Source: Pseudomonas iridis (lineage in GTDB: Bacteria; Pseudomonadota; Gammaproteobacteria; Pseudomonadales; Pseudomonadaceae). Taken from it: a stretch of DNA of 64,000 bases. The notes below the pieces were generated by a model. It had not been told where the DNA came from. It saw nothing but the letters and a program-made list of their open reading frames with translations, and did no database searches. Positions 50,899 to 58,893 of the stretch are shown here, in pieces (the stretch's first letter is position 1; every line of letters begins with the position of its first letter). Both the position numbers and the translations under genes were made by a program. The stretch is from NCBI RefSeq assembly GCF_017980685.1, contig NZ_JACXXO010000011.1:116939-180938 (forward strand). Reading direction: 5' to 3'.

Positions 50899-51786
50899 TT
50901 AACCGAGACGACGCAGGGCGTCGATACGATCTTCCAATGGCGGGTGGCTCATGAACATGCGGGCGAAGCCCTGTTTGATGCCACCGTTGATGCCAAAGGC
51001 ATTCAGGGTGTCGGGCATGTGCACCGGCAGGCCCTGTTCGGCGCGCAGACGTTGCAGGGCGCCGATCATTGCGCTGGTGCCGGCTAGGCGTGCGCCAGCT
51101 TCGTCGGCGCGGAATTCGCGTTTGCGCGAGAACCACATGACGATCGAGCTGGCGAGAATGCCCAGGACCAGTTCGGCGAAGATGGTCGCCACGTAGTAAG
51201 CAATGCCCTGACCTTCTTCGTTCTTGAAGATCACTTTGTCGACGAAGTTGCCGATGATTCGCGCGAAGAACATCACAAAGGTGTTCACTACGCCCTGGAT
51301 CAATGCGAGCGTAACCATGTCACCGTTGGCGACGTGGCCGATTTCGTGGGCCAGCACGGCTTTCACTTCATCGGGCGAGAACCGCTCGAGCAGGCCCTGG
51401 CTGACCGCGACCAGTGCGTCGTTCTTGTTCCAGCCAGTGGCGAACGCGTTCGCTTCGTAGGCCGGAAAAATACCGACTTCGGGCATCTTGATCCCGGCTT
51501 CGCGGGACAGTTGCTCGACCGTTTGCAGCAGCCATTGCTCATGCCGGGTACGTGGCTGGCTGATGATCTGGGTGCCGGTGCTCATTTTCGCCATCCACTT
51601 GGAGATGAACAGCGAGAACAGTGAGCCGGCGAAACCAAAGACCGCACAGAAAACCAGCAGCTGACTGAGGTCGAGATCAACCCCGTTGGCCGCCATGAAC
51701 CCGTTGAAGCCGAAAAGGCTCAGGGTGATGCTGGCTATCAGCACGACCGCCAGGTTAGTGGCCAAAAACAGCAGGATGCGCATCAT
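50899..51786 (-). CDS. htpX: Membrane metalloprotease HtpX
   Basis: A 295-residue zinc endopeptidase that takes part in membrane-protein quality control. Two N-terminal helices (about residues 4-24 and 40-63) precede the M48 domain with the zinc motif VLAHEIGHVANGD (about residue 145) and the third ligand Glu near REFRADEAGARLA. Two further hydrophobic segments lie between them (about residues 160-215). GAGGAGA precedes the tandem ATGATG start. The promoter read upstream is of sigma-70 form; no heat-shock consensus is clear. Confidence 0.94.
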   Translation of the reverse strand: MMRILLFLATNLAVVLIASITLSLFGFNGFMAANGVDLDLSQLLVFCAVFGFAGSLFSLFISKWMAKMSTGTQIISQPRTRHEQWLLQTVEQLSREAGIKMPEVGIFPAYEANAFATGWNKNDALVAVSQGLLERFSPDEVKAVLAHEIGHVANGDMVTLALIQGVVNTFVMFFARIIGNFVDKVIFKNEEGQGIAYYVATIFAELVLGILASSIVMWFSRKREFRADEAGARLAGTSAMIGALQRLRAEQGLPVHMPDTLNAFGINGGIKQGFARMFMSHPPLEDRIDALRRLG

Positions 51787-51831
51787 GGTTGTAGAAATCT
51801 CCTCAAGCTAAAGATGTAGCGTACTGCGGGG

Positions 51832-51860
51832 TATATAAGGTGCTGCACCGGGCTATTCAA
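51832..51860 (-). promoter_or_regulatory. Sigma-70 promoter of htpX
   Basis: On the minus strand, TTGAAT and TATATA are separated by exactly 17 bases, about 46 bases upstream of the htpX start. Confidence 0.6.
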
Positions 51861-52052
51861 CTGGGTGACTATTTCAAACTGTGTCCTACAGCTGATTCTT
51901 CGTCACATAACACCATTTCCCACAGCAGACACCGACACGGATGACGAACACTCGCGACCCGTCGCCATTGCGTCAGACGCACGTGATCGGCATGAATCGC
52001 AAGTGTAGAAGGAGAGCGGAAGCGGGGATTGCAGAAGTGTTGCTGAATCAGA

Positions 52053-52082
52053 CAGTGCGCAACGTTAGGTCGTTGCGCACTG
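52053..52082 (-). terminator. Hairpin after the aminotransferase gene
   Basis: Perfect 12-base arms CAGTGCGCAACG / CGTTGCGCACTG with a six-base loop, nine bases past the stop. The T-tract is poor. The 51861-52052 stretch beyond holds no gene. Confidence 0.55.
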
Positions 52083-52090
52083 CTGGCCAG

Positions 52091-53302
52091 TTACTGGCGG
52101 TAAGACTTGAGGAAGTTGCCGATGCGGCCGATGGCCATTTCCAGTTCATCGACCCGGGGCAGGGTGACGACGCGGAAGTGATCCGGCCATGGCCAGTTGA
52201 ACGCCGTGCCTTGCACCACCAGCAGCTTCTCGGAAAGCAGCAGGTCGAGGACGAATTTTTCGTCGTTGTGGATCGGGCAGACTTTCGGGTCGATCCGCGG
52301 GAACGCGTACAGCGCGCCCATCGGCTTGACGCAGCTCACGCCCGGAATGTCGTTGAGCAACTCCCAGGTGCGATTGCGCTGTTCCAGCAGGCGACCCTGC
52401 GGCAGCACCAGATCGTTGATGCTCTGATAGCCACCCAACGCGGTCTGGATCGCATGCTGGCTCGGCACGTTGGCACACAGACGCATGTTGGCCAGCATGT
52501 CGATGCCTTCGATGTAGCTCTGGGCATTGTGTTTCGGCCCGGAAATAGCAATCCAGCCAGAGCGGAAACCGGCTACGCGGTAGGATTTCGACAGACCGTT
52601 GAAGGTCAGGCACAGCAGGTCAGGTGCCAGCGATGCGGTGCAGATGTGCACGGCGTCGTCGTACAGGATCTTGTCGTAGATCTCGTCGGAGAACACCACC
52701 AGATTGTGCTGGCGGGCCAGCTCCAGCATGCCCAGCAGCACTTCTTTCGAATACACCGCGCCGGTCGGGTTGTTCGGGTTGATGATCACCATCGCCTTGG
52801 TGTTCGGCGTGATCTTGGCCTTGATGTCGGCCAGGTCAGGGAACCAGTCGGCACCTTCGTCGCACAGGTAATGCACGGCGTTACCGCCGGCCAGGCTGAC
52901 GGCTGCGGTCCACAGCGGGTAATCCGGCGCCGGTACCAGCACTTCGTCACCGTTGTTGAGCAGCGCCTGCAGCGACATCACGATCAGCTCGGAGACGCCG
53001 TTGCCCAGGTAGATGTCTTCGATACCGACACCTTCGACCTGCTTCTGCTGGTAATACTGCATCACGGCCTTGCGCGCGCTGAACAGGCCTTTGGAGTCAC
53101 TGTAGCCTTGCGCGGTCGGCAGATTGCGGATCACATCCTGAAGGATTTCGTCCGGCGCTTCGAAACCAAACGGCGCCGGGTTGCCGATGTTCAGCTTGAG
53201 GATGCGCTGGCCTTCCTCTTCCAGACGTTTGGCGTGCTTGAGCACTGGGCCGCGTATGTCGTAGCAGACGTTGGCGAGCTTGTTCGATTTGCTGAACTGC
53301 AT
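52091..53302 (-). CDS. alaA: PLP-dependent aminotransferase, AlaA-like
   Basis: A 403-residue fold-type I aminotransferase, probably a glutamate-pyruvate (alanine) transaminase. Conserved elements: LNIGNPAPFGFEAPDEI near the start, NPNNPTGAVYS (about residue 172), SDEIYDKILYDD (PLP-phenol Asp), and the Schiff-base Lys in NGLSKSYRVAGFRSGW (about residue 240). Sequence resembles AlaA strongly. Divergent from msrB, with 225 bases between starts. The gene is intact. Confidence 0.88.
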   Translation of the reverse strand: MQFSKSNKLANVCYDIRGPVLKHAKRLEEEGQRILKLNIGNPAPFGFEAPDEILQDVIRNLPTAQGYSDSKGLFSARKAVMQYYQQKQVEGVGIEDIYLGNGVSELIVMSLQALLNNGDEVLVPAPDYPLWTAAVSLAGGNAVHYLCDEGADWFPDLADIKAKITPNTKAMVIINPNNPTGAVYSKEVLLGMLELARQHNLVVFSDEIYDKILYDDAVHICTASLAPDLLCLTFNGLSKSYRVAGFRSGWIAISGPKHNAQSYIEGIDMLANMRLCANVPSQHAIQTALGGYQSINDLVLPQGRLLEQRNRTWELLNDIPGVSCVKPMGALYAFPRIDPKVCPIHNDEKFVLDLLLSEKLLVVQGTAFNWPWPDHFRVVTLPRVDELEMAIGRIGNFLKSYRQ

Positions 53303-53527
53303 GGCGATGTGATCCCGAAAATGAACGATCCAGGCGGCGGATGGACAACCGTACTGGGATTCCTGCGTTTACACACAGACGGACGTCTTGAGCGCGTGGC
53401 TCCAAGAATCCGTTTGAATGCGCCCGGTCTGGCTGCCAGACTGGCGCGTAACGAGGCGCAATCATACGTGCCGCCCGATCCGTGGAAAAGGTACAGATCG
53501 GGCTTTTTCAGCCGCTGAGGTGTGATG

Positions 53528-53923
53528 ATGGAAAAGTTGGAAAAAACCCTGGAAGAATGGCAAGCCATGCTCGACCCCGAGCAGTACAACGTGTGCCGCC
53601 TCAGTGCGACCGAGCGGCCGTTCTCCGGCAAATACAACGCCACCAAAACCGACGGTGTTTATCACTGTGTCTGCTGCAACGAGCCGCTGTTCGATTCCAA
53701 GACCAAATTCGATTCGGGCTGCGGCTGGCCGAGCTTCTATGCGCCGATCGGCGAAAGCGCCATGACCGAGATTCGCGATATCAGCCACGGCATGATTCGC
53801 ACCGAAGTGAAATGCGCCCGCTGTGATGCGCACCTTGGTCACGTTTTCCCGGATGGCCCGCCACCGACCGGTCTGCGTTATTGCATCAACTCGGTGTGCC
53901 TGGATCTGGTGCCTCGCGAATAA
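53528..53923 (+). CDS. msrB: Peptide methionine-(R)-S-oxide reductase MsrB
   Basis: A 131-residue MsrB that repairs methionine-R-sulfoxide in proteins. Two zinc-binding CxxC pairs, CVCC (about residue 45) and CARC (about residue 94), are present, with SGCGWPSFYAPI and the catalytic Cys in RYCINSVCLDL (about residue 117). Tandem starts occur (GTG, ATG, ATG); I use the last ATG because GAGG is best spaced for it. It lies in a block with gpx and ospR, all peroxide-related. Confidence 0.93.
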   Translation: MEKLEKTLEEWQAMLDPEQYNVCRLSATERPFSGKYNATKTDGVYHCVCCNEPLFDSKTKFDSGCGWPSFYAPIGESAMTEIRDISHGMIRTEVKCARCDAHLGHVFPDGPPPTGLRYCINSVCLDLVPRE

Positions 53924-53955
53924 GTTGCACAGTCGAGCGGTTTGATTGATGTTTC

Positions 53956-54028
53956 TGTAGGAGCTGCCGAAGGCTGCGATCTTTTGATTTTAAAGATCAA
54001 CAGATCGCAGCCTTCGGCAGCTCCTACA
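53956..54028. repeat. Palindromic repeat, GGAGCTGCCG family
   Basis: Nearly perfect 29-31-base arms (TGTAGGAGCTGCCGAAGGCT start; complement with one mismatch) and a short AT-rich loop, between msrB and gpx. Confidence 0.9.
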
Positions 54029-54044
54029 CGGGGTAATCCCATTA

Positions 54045-54066
54045 ATTAAATTGCACGCAATTTAAT
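54045..54066 (+). promoter_or_regulatory. Perfect palindromic operator upstream of gpx-ospR
   Basis: Ten-base perfect arms ATTAAATTGC and GCAATTTAAT around an AC spacer, 43 bases before gpx. AT-rich perfect dyads of this type are the binding sites of OhrR/OspR-family repressors, and ospR is the second gene of this operon. Confidence 0.7.
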
Positions 54067-54109
54067 TGCTCGCTATGTTTGCCCTTCGACTATCTGCGGA
54101 GACTTTTTC

Positions 54110-54595
54110 ATGAGCGACAACCTGCTGAATATCCCGTGCACCACCATCAAAGGTGAGCAGAAAACCCTGGCCGATTACGCCGGCAAAGCCGTGCTGGTGG
54201 TCAACACTGCCAGCAAGTGCGGTTTCACTCCGCAATACAAAGGGCTCGAGGAGCTGTGGCAGACCTACAAGGATCAAGGTCTGGTGGTGTTGGGCTTTCC
54301 GTGCAATCAGTTCGGCAAGCAAGAGCCGGGCAACGAGGGCGCGATCAGCGAGTTCTGCGAACTGAATTTCGGTGTCAGTTTCCCCCTGTTCAAAAAGATC
54401 GACGTCAACGGCGCTGACGCCCACCCGCTGTTTGTGCAATTGAAGAAACGTGCCCCGGGCGTACTCGGGTCCCAAGGCATCAAGTGGAACTTCACCAAGT
54501 TTCTGATCGGCAAGGATGGCCAGTTGGTCAAGCGCTTCGCCCCGGCGACCAAGCCGCAGGATCTTAGCCGCGAGATCGAAGCCCTGCTCAAATGA
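54110..54595 (+). CDS. gpx: Glutathione peroxidase (thiol peroxidase, Cys type)
   Basis: A 161-residue peroxidase reducing H2O2 and organic peroxides. The catalytic tetrad is visible: Cys37 in NTASKCGFTPQ, Gln in LGFPCNQFGKQEPG, and Trp/Asn in KWNFTKFLIG. The CNQF motif's Cys is a likely resolving residue, so the enzyme probably uses thioredoxin. It overlaps ospR by four bases (ATGA) and is controlled by the dyad just upstream. In P. aeruginosa the homologous gene is a known OspR target. Confidence 0.93.
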   Translation: MSDNLLNIPCTTIKGEQKTLADYAGKAVLVVNTASKCGFTPQYKGLEELWQTYKDQGLVVLGFPCNQFGKQEPGNEGAISEFCELNFGVSFPLFKKIDVNGADAHPLFVQLKKRAPGVLGSQGIKWNFTKFLIGKDGQLVKRFAPATKPQDLSREIEALLK

Positions 54596-55053
54596 ACAGC
54601 CAGTCCCTTGATTCGCTGAAGCTCGACAGTCAGTTGTGCTTCAAGTTGTATGCCGCGTCTCGGGCGGTGATTCGTGGCTACAAGCCGATGCTCGATCAGC
54701 TCGGCCTCACGTATCCGCAGTACCTGGCGATGCTGGTGTTGTGGGAATGGCAGCAATCCGCGCCGGAGCAGCCGACGGTCAAGGCCTTGGGTGAGCGTCT
54801 GGCGCTGGATTCCGGCACGCTGACGCCGCTGCTCAAGCGTCTGGAGCAGTTGCAACTCGTGCAGCGTCAGCGCTCGGCGCGCGATGAGCGGGAAGTGCAT
54901 CTGAGCCTGACGCCGCAAGGCCAAGCGCTGCGTGATCAGGTCGGGCCGCTCAAGGCCCGATTGCTCTGCGACAGCGGGGTGGACCTGGACCGGCTCAACG
55001 AACTGCGCAACGGTCTTGATCAACTGCTCGTGCAGATCAAGGCGCTGTCCTAG
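54592..55053 (+). CDS. ospR: MarR-family peroxide sensor/repressor OspR
   Basis: A 153-residue OhrR-like MarR repressor. The redox Cys16 (KLDSQLCFKLY) and a second Cys126 (KARLLCDSG) match the two-Cys sensing mechanism. The winged helix is about residues 62-108 (TVKALGERLALDSGTLTPLLKRLE). OspR of P. aeruginosa represses gpx and affects pigment and beta-lactam tolerance. Coupled to gpx (ATGA). The 3' end overlaps the convergent sagS gene by 17 bases, so antisense effects are possible. Confidence 0.88.
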   Translation: MNSQSLDSLKLDSQLCFKLYAASRAVIRGYKPMLDQLGLTYPQYLAMLVLWEWQQSAPEQPTVKALGERLALDSGTLTPLLKRLEQLQLVQRQRSARDEREVHLSLTPQGQALRDQVGPLKARLLCDSGVDLDRLNELRNGLDQLLVQIKALS

Positions 55054-57358
55054 TCGGGATCCACTGATCCAGCAGCGCCGCCAATTCTTCACGGCGAAAC
55101 GGTTTGGCCAGATAGTCGCTCATGCCGGCAGCCCGGCAGCGCTCGCGTTCCTCGGACATGGCATTGGCGGTCAGCGCAACGATCGGCAGGTTTGGCCAGC
55201 GGCCGCTCTGGCGAATCTGGCGGCTAGCTTCGTAGCCGTCCATCACTGGCATGTTGCAGTCCATCAACACCAGGTCGAACTCGTGGTACTCCAATTGATC
55301 CAGTGCTTCGGCGCCATGTGCGGCGACGATGACATCGCAGCCGAGTTTGCCGAGCATGCCTTTGGCCACCAGCTGATTGACCGGGTTGTCCTCGACAAGC
55401 AACACGTTCGCGCGTTTGACCAGTGTCGACGGTTCGAGCTGCGCGGCGTTGAGGGTAGCGACTTCAGGTTGCAGGGTGCGCCGCAGGTTCTGGTAGAGCG
55501 CATTGCGCGCCAGAGGCCGCGCTTGTTGTTGCAATGGGGCGAGGGCCGCCGCCTCTTCACTGGGCAGGAAACTGCCGTAGGCGGTCACCAGCAGGATTGG
55601 CGCGACCAGTGTCGGACGCAGCCCGAACAGGCACTCCGGGCAATCGGTGATCACCACATCGGGCGTAACACCCAGCAGCGAATCGTCGATGGTGCGTTGT
55701 TCGTAGGCCAACCCCCACACCGGCAACAGACTCTTCAGCAACTCCGCCAGACCGCTGCTGGTAGCGGTGATGGCGAGAATTTTGCCGTGCAGGGGCGGCT
55801 GGGCCAGCGCTCGGGTATGGCAGGGCAAAGGCAATTCAGCGCAAAACTGGCTGCCGAAGCCGATCTCTGAGCTGATGGTCAAGCGTCCCTGCATTGCTTC
55901 GCAGAGGTTGTAAGTGAGCGCCAGTCCCAGCCCTGTGCCGCCGTATTGGCGGGTGATGCCGGCGCCTGCCTGGGTGAATGGCTGGAAGATACGCAGCTGG
56001 GCTTCCTGCGCGATGCCGATGCCGGTGTCGCAAACTTCTATACGCACACCCTCCTTGTAAGCCGACAAACGCACATCCACCCGACCGAAACGGGTGAATT
56101 TCAGCGCGTTGGACAGCAGGTTGCTGACGATCTGCCGAACCCTTGTCGGATCGCCCAGAACCAGCGCCGGAAAATGCGGATCAATCAGGCACGTCAGCTC
56201 GACGCTCGGCGCCGCGTTTTGCGACAGCAGGTTGGCGGTGTCCTCGATCAGTGAGCCGAGATCGAACGGAATGTGTTCAAGTTCGAGTTGCCCGGCATCG
56301 AACTTCGACAAATCGAGAATATCGTTGAGCAATTCCACCAGCACCTTGCCGGAGTCGTGGGCGATCGACAGCTGTTGCTGCTGTTCGGCATTCAGCGGTC
56401 CGTCGAGCGACAGGGCGATCATCCCCAGCAGGCCATTGAGCGGCGTGCGGATCTCATGGCTCATGTTGGCGAGGAACGCCGAGCGGGCTTCGGCCATTTC
56501 CAGTGCGGTGCTGCGGGCGACTTCGAGTTCTTCGTTGGACTGACTGAGTCGGGCATTGATCGTCTTGAGCTCGACGGTGCGCGCCGAGACGATGTTTTCC
56601 AGTTGGCCGAGATAATCGGTCAGACGGTTTTCGGCATTGCGTCGCTGCTGGATCTCGGTGGCGATGTTCTCGAATTGCTGATTGGCGACTTTGACCAGCA
56701 CGCCGATTTCATCGTTGGCGTGCCCGGTCGGGCATTCCAGTGTGGTGGGCTCGACACTGCGCGGATCACGCCCGCTGAGTTCACGGATCACCCGCACCAG
56801 TGGTTTGGTCAGCATCACATAGAACAGCGCCAGGAGGATGCCGGTCAGGAGCAGGCTGCGGGCGAAGCCGTTGAGCAGAGTGACTTCGGCGCGGCGCAGA
56901 AAGCGGCTGCCGAATGCATAAGTGTCGACCTCAAGTTTGAGGGTGCCCAGTGATTCGTTGGGCAGATGATCCAGATACAGGCGATCTTCGAACCGGCGCT
57001 TGGCGCCGAACAGATAGTCACTGATGACCCGATAGCCGCTTTGCAGCTCCGGGCGCTTGACGCTGGCGAGCACCGTATTGTTGTTGTCGGTCAGTTGCGC
57101 AGAAATGATTGCCGGTGAGCGCAACAGCCCCAACGTCAGTTCCTGAGCCAGTTCGGCATCGATGTTGTAGGCGATGCGTGATGCCGGGTTGTGGCTGATT
57201 TCCAGCAAAGACAGGATTTCACGGTTGATAGAGGCGTCTTCGCTGGCATAATCGATACCGATTTGCAGCAGGCTGAGCAGCGTGCCCAGAATGAACCCGA
57301 CCAGCACGGTAAGCCTGGCTTGCTTGTACGACAGCCGGTGGGTGAATTTGATATCCAT
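55037..57358 (-). CDS. sagS: Hybrid sensor histidine kinase/response regulator, SagS-like
   Basis: About 773 residues (787 if the upstream ATG at 57400 is used). It has a first membrane helix (about residues 10-30), a periplasmic/HmsP-type sensor region, a second helix (about 175-195), HAMP, and a long coiled coil with H-box ANMSHEIRTPLNGLLGM. An HATPase follows (NLLSNALKFT, DTGIGI, GTGLGL), then a degenerate receiver and an intact C-terminal receiver (VLMDCNMPVMDGYEA). Size, domain order and the ospR-gpx neighbourhood match P. aeruginosa SagS, which controls biofilm switching through HptB and BfiSR. Confidence 0.85.
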   Translation of the reverse strand: MDIKFTHRLSYKQARLTVLVGFILGTLLSLLQIGIDYASEDASINREILSLLEISHNPASRIAYNIDAELAQELTLGLLRSPAIISAQLTDNNNTVLASVKRPELQSGYRVISDYLFGAKRRFEDRLYLDHLPNESLGTLKLEVDTYAFGSRFLRRAEVTLLNGFARSLLLTGILLALFYVMLTKPLVRVIRELSGRDPRSVEPTTLECPTGHANDEIGVLVKVANQQFENIATEIQQRRNAENRLTDYLGQLENIVSARTVELKTINARLSQSNEELEVARSTALEMAEARSAFLANMSHEIRTPLNGLLGMIALSLDGPLNAEQQQQLSIAHDSGKVLVELLNDILDLSKFDAGQLELEHIPFDLGSLIEDTANLLSQNAAPSVELTCLIDPHFPALVLGDPTRVRQIVSNLLSNALKFTRFGRVDVRLSAYKEGVRIEVCDTGIGIAQEAQLRIFQPFTQAGAGITRQYGGTGLGLALTYNLCEAMQGRLTISSEIGFGSQFCAELPLPCHTRALAQPPLHGKILAITATSSGLAELLKSLLPVWGLAYEQRTIDDSLLGVTPDVVITDCPECLFGLRPTLVAPILLVTAYGSFLPSEEAAALAPLQQQARPLARNALYQNLRRTLQPEVATLNAAQLEPSTLVKRANVLLVEDNPVNQLVAKGMLGKLGCDVIVAAHGAEALDQLEYHEFDLVLMDCNMPVMDGYEASRQIRQSGRWPNLPIVALTANAMSEERERCRAAGMSDYLAKPFRREELAALLDQWIPTRTAP

Positions 57359-57523
57359 GGGGTGTTGAACCACTTTCGTTTCCCTTCGCTGCTCAAGCAT
57401 AGTCGATCATGCATCGATACCGAGGATCCCGAATCGCCTTGTAACAAGGCACGGAGCGGGAATTTCATCTGCGTGTCGTCGCTGTATCGCCATCATCACT
57501 GTGAACGTGCCCGAGGAAAAGAC

Positions 57524-58414
57524 GTGGATTCCCGATTAAATGCTTTTCTTGAACGCGCCGAGTCGGTTTTGGCGCGTATCGAACCCTTGTTGCCGGCAAC
57601 GCGCCCGATAATTGACTGGGGCACTTGCCTGGCGGCGCGCTGGCAGCGTGACGGACGCAGCGGGTACCTGCTGCCGCTGGAAGTCAGCCTAGACATGCGC
57701 TTGTCCGATCTGATCGGCGTCGACCGTCAACTGGAACAGCTGGGGCGCAACACCCGGCAATTTCTCGATGGCATGCCGGCCAACCATGCCTTGCTCTGGG
57801 GCTCGCGTGGCACCGGTAAATCCTCGCTGGTGCGCGCATTGCTCGCGGAACACGCTGAGGCGGGCCTGCGCCTGATCGAGATCGAACGCGACCATCTGGC
57901 CGACTTGCCACGGGTGGTCGAGCAGATCGGCAAACTGCCACAACGTTTTGTGCTGTTCTGTGATGACTTGTCGTTCGAATCCGGCGAAGGCGATTACCGC
58001 GTCCTCAAAAGCGTGCTCGACGGTTCGTTGGAGCAGGCACCGGACAACGTCTTGCTTTACGCGACGTCCAACCGTCGCCACCTGGTGCCGGAGAAGGAGA
58101 GCGACAACGAAAACTGGAAGCGCGTCGACGGCGAACTGCACCCCAGCGAAGCGGTGGAGGACAAGATCGCGCTGTCGGACCGGTTTGGTCTGTGGCTGTC
58201 GTTTTACCCGTTTACGCAAGAACACTTCCTGAACGTCGTCGAGCACTGGATCGGCCAGTTGGCCGCCAAGGCGGGCCTGAACTGGCAACGCGACGAGGAA
58301 CTGGAGATTCTCGCCGTGCGCTGGGCCACCGGCCGCGGCAATCGCAACGGACGTTGCGCGTACCAATTCGCCCGATACTGGGTGGGACTGAAATTGTTGG
58401 AGCACAAGGCATGA
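57524..58414 (+). CDS. AAA-type ATPase, DUF815 family
   Basis: A 296-residue ATPase of the DUF815 family. The N-terminal 80 residues are followed by a Walker A (LLWGSRGTGKSSLVRALLAE, about residue 90) and Walker B (FVLFCDDLSFESGEGDYRVL, about residue 140), then VLLYATSNRRHLVPE. The start is GTG (VDSRLNAFLER) behind GAGGAA; there is no suitable ATG. The fRMsr gene starts inside the stop (ATGA), so the two are coupled. Function unknown. Confidence 0.85.
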   Translation: MDSRLNAFLERAESVLARIEPLLPATRPIIDWGTCLAARWQRDGRSGYLLPLEVSLDMRLSDLIGVDRQLEQLGRNTRQFLDGMPANHALLWGSRGTGKSSLVRALLAEHAEAGLRLIEIERDHLADLPRVVEQIGKLPQRFVLFCDDLSFESGEGDYRVLKSVLDGSLEQAPDNVLLYATSNRRHLVPEKESDNENWKRVDGELHPSEAVEDKIALSDRFGLWLSFYPFTQEHFLNVVEHWIGQLAAKAGLNWQRDEELEILAVRWATGRGNRNGRCAYQFARYWVGLKLLEHKA

Positions 58415-58893
58415 TTGATTTGCAACAGAGCGGCCAGGGCCTCGAAGGCTATGGCATGTTGGCCGCACAACTGGAATCACTGCTGGCGGACGAACGCGAC
58501 TTTATCGCCAACGCCGCGCAGTTTTCGGCGTTCCTGTTCAACCAGCTCGATGATTTGAACTGGGCCGGCTTTTACATTAATCGCAACGAAGAGCTGGTGC
58601 TGGGGCCGTTTCAGGGGCAGATCGCTTGCGTGCGAATTCCGTTTGGTCGCGGTGTGTGCGGCGCTGCTGCGGCCACTCTGCAGACGCAGCGGGTTGAGGA
58701 CGTTCATGCGTTTCCCGGCCATATCGCTTGCGACAGTGCGTCGGAGAGTGAACTGGTGGTGCCGTTGGTCAAGGACGGTCGCCTGATCGGTGTGCTCGAT
58801 CTCGACAGCCCCAAGCTCGCCCGTTTTGGTGTGCACGATCAGGCCGGCATCGAGCAACTGGCGGCGATTTTCCTGCGCTTGACCGACTGCTGA
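58411..58893 (+). CDS. msrC: Free methionine-(R)-sulfoxide reductase, GAF domain (YebR)
   Basis: A 160-residue single-GAF enzyme that reduces free methionine-R-sulfoxide. The three catalytic/resolving cysteines are Cys73 (GQIACVRI), Cys83 (GRGVCGAAA) and Cys107 (HIACDSASESEL), with exactly the 10 and 24 residue spacings known for E. coli fRMsr. The ligand pocket motif NWAGFYI and the LDLDSPKLARFG strand are also present. It is translationally coupled to the DUF815 ATPase and ends tail-to-tail with the HD-GYP gene, with no base between the stops. Confidence 0.93.
   Translation: MIDLQQSGQGLEGYGMLAAQLESLLADERDFIANAAQFSAFLFNQLDDLNWAGFYINRNEELVLGPFQGQIACVRIPFGRGVCGAAAATLQTQRVEDVHAFPGHIACDSASESELVVPLVKDGRLIGVLDLDSPKLARFGVHDQAGIEQLAAIFLRLTDC

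Noticed and set aside
51832..51860. Heat-shock (sigma-32) promoter for htpX
   Set aside because: The hexamers fit sigma-70 with a 17-base spacer; no CCCCATNT-like -10 box is present.
51941..53518. 525-codon plus-strand frame over the aminotransferase
   Set aside because: Complement of alaA with abundant His/Gln/Arg; no homology pattern.
57191..57523. N-terminal extension of the DUF815 ATPase
   Set aside because: The extension is antisense to the sagS start region; GAGGAA plus GTG at 57524 gives the family length.
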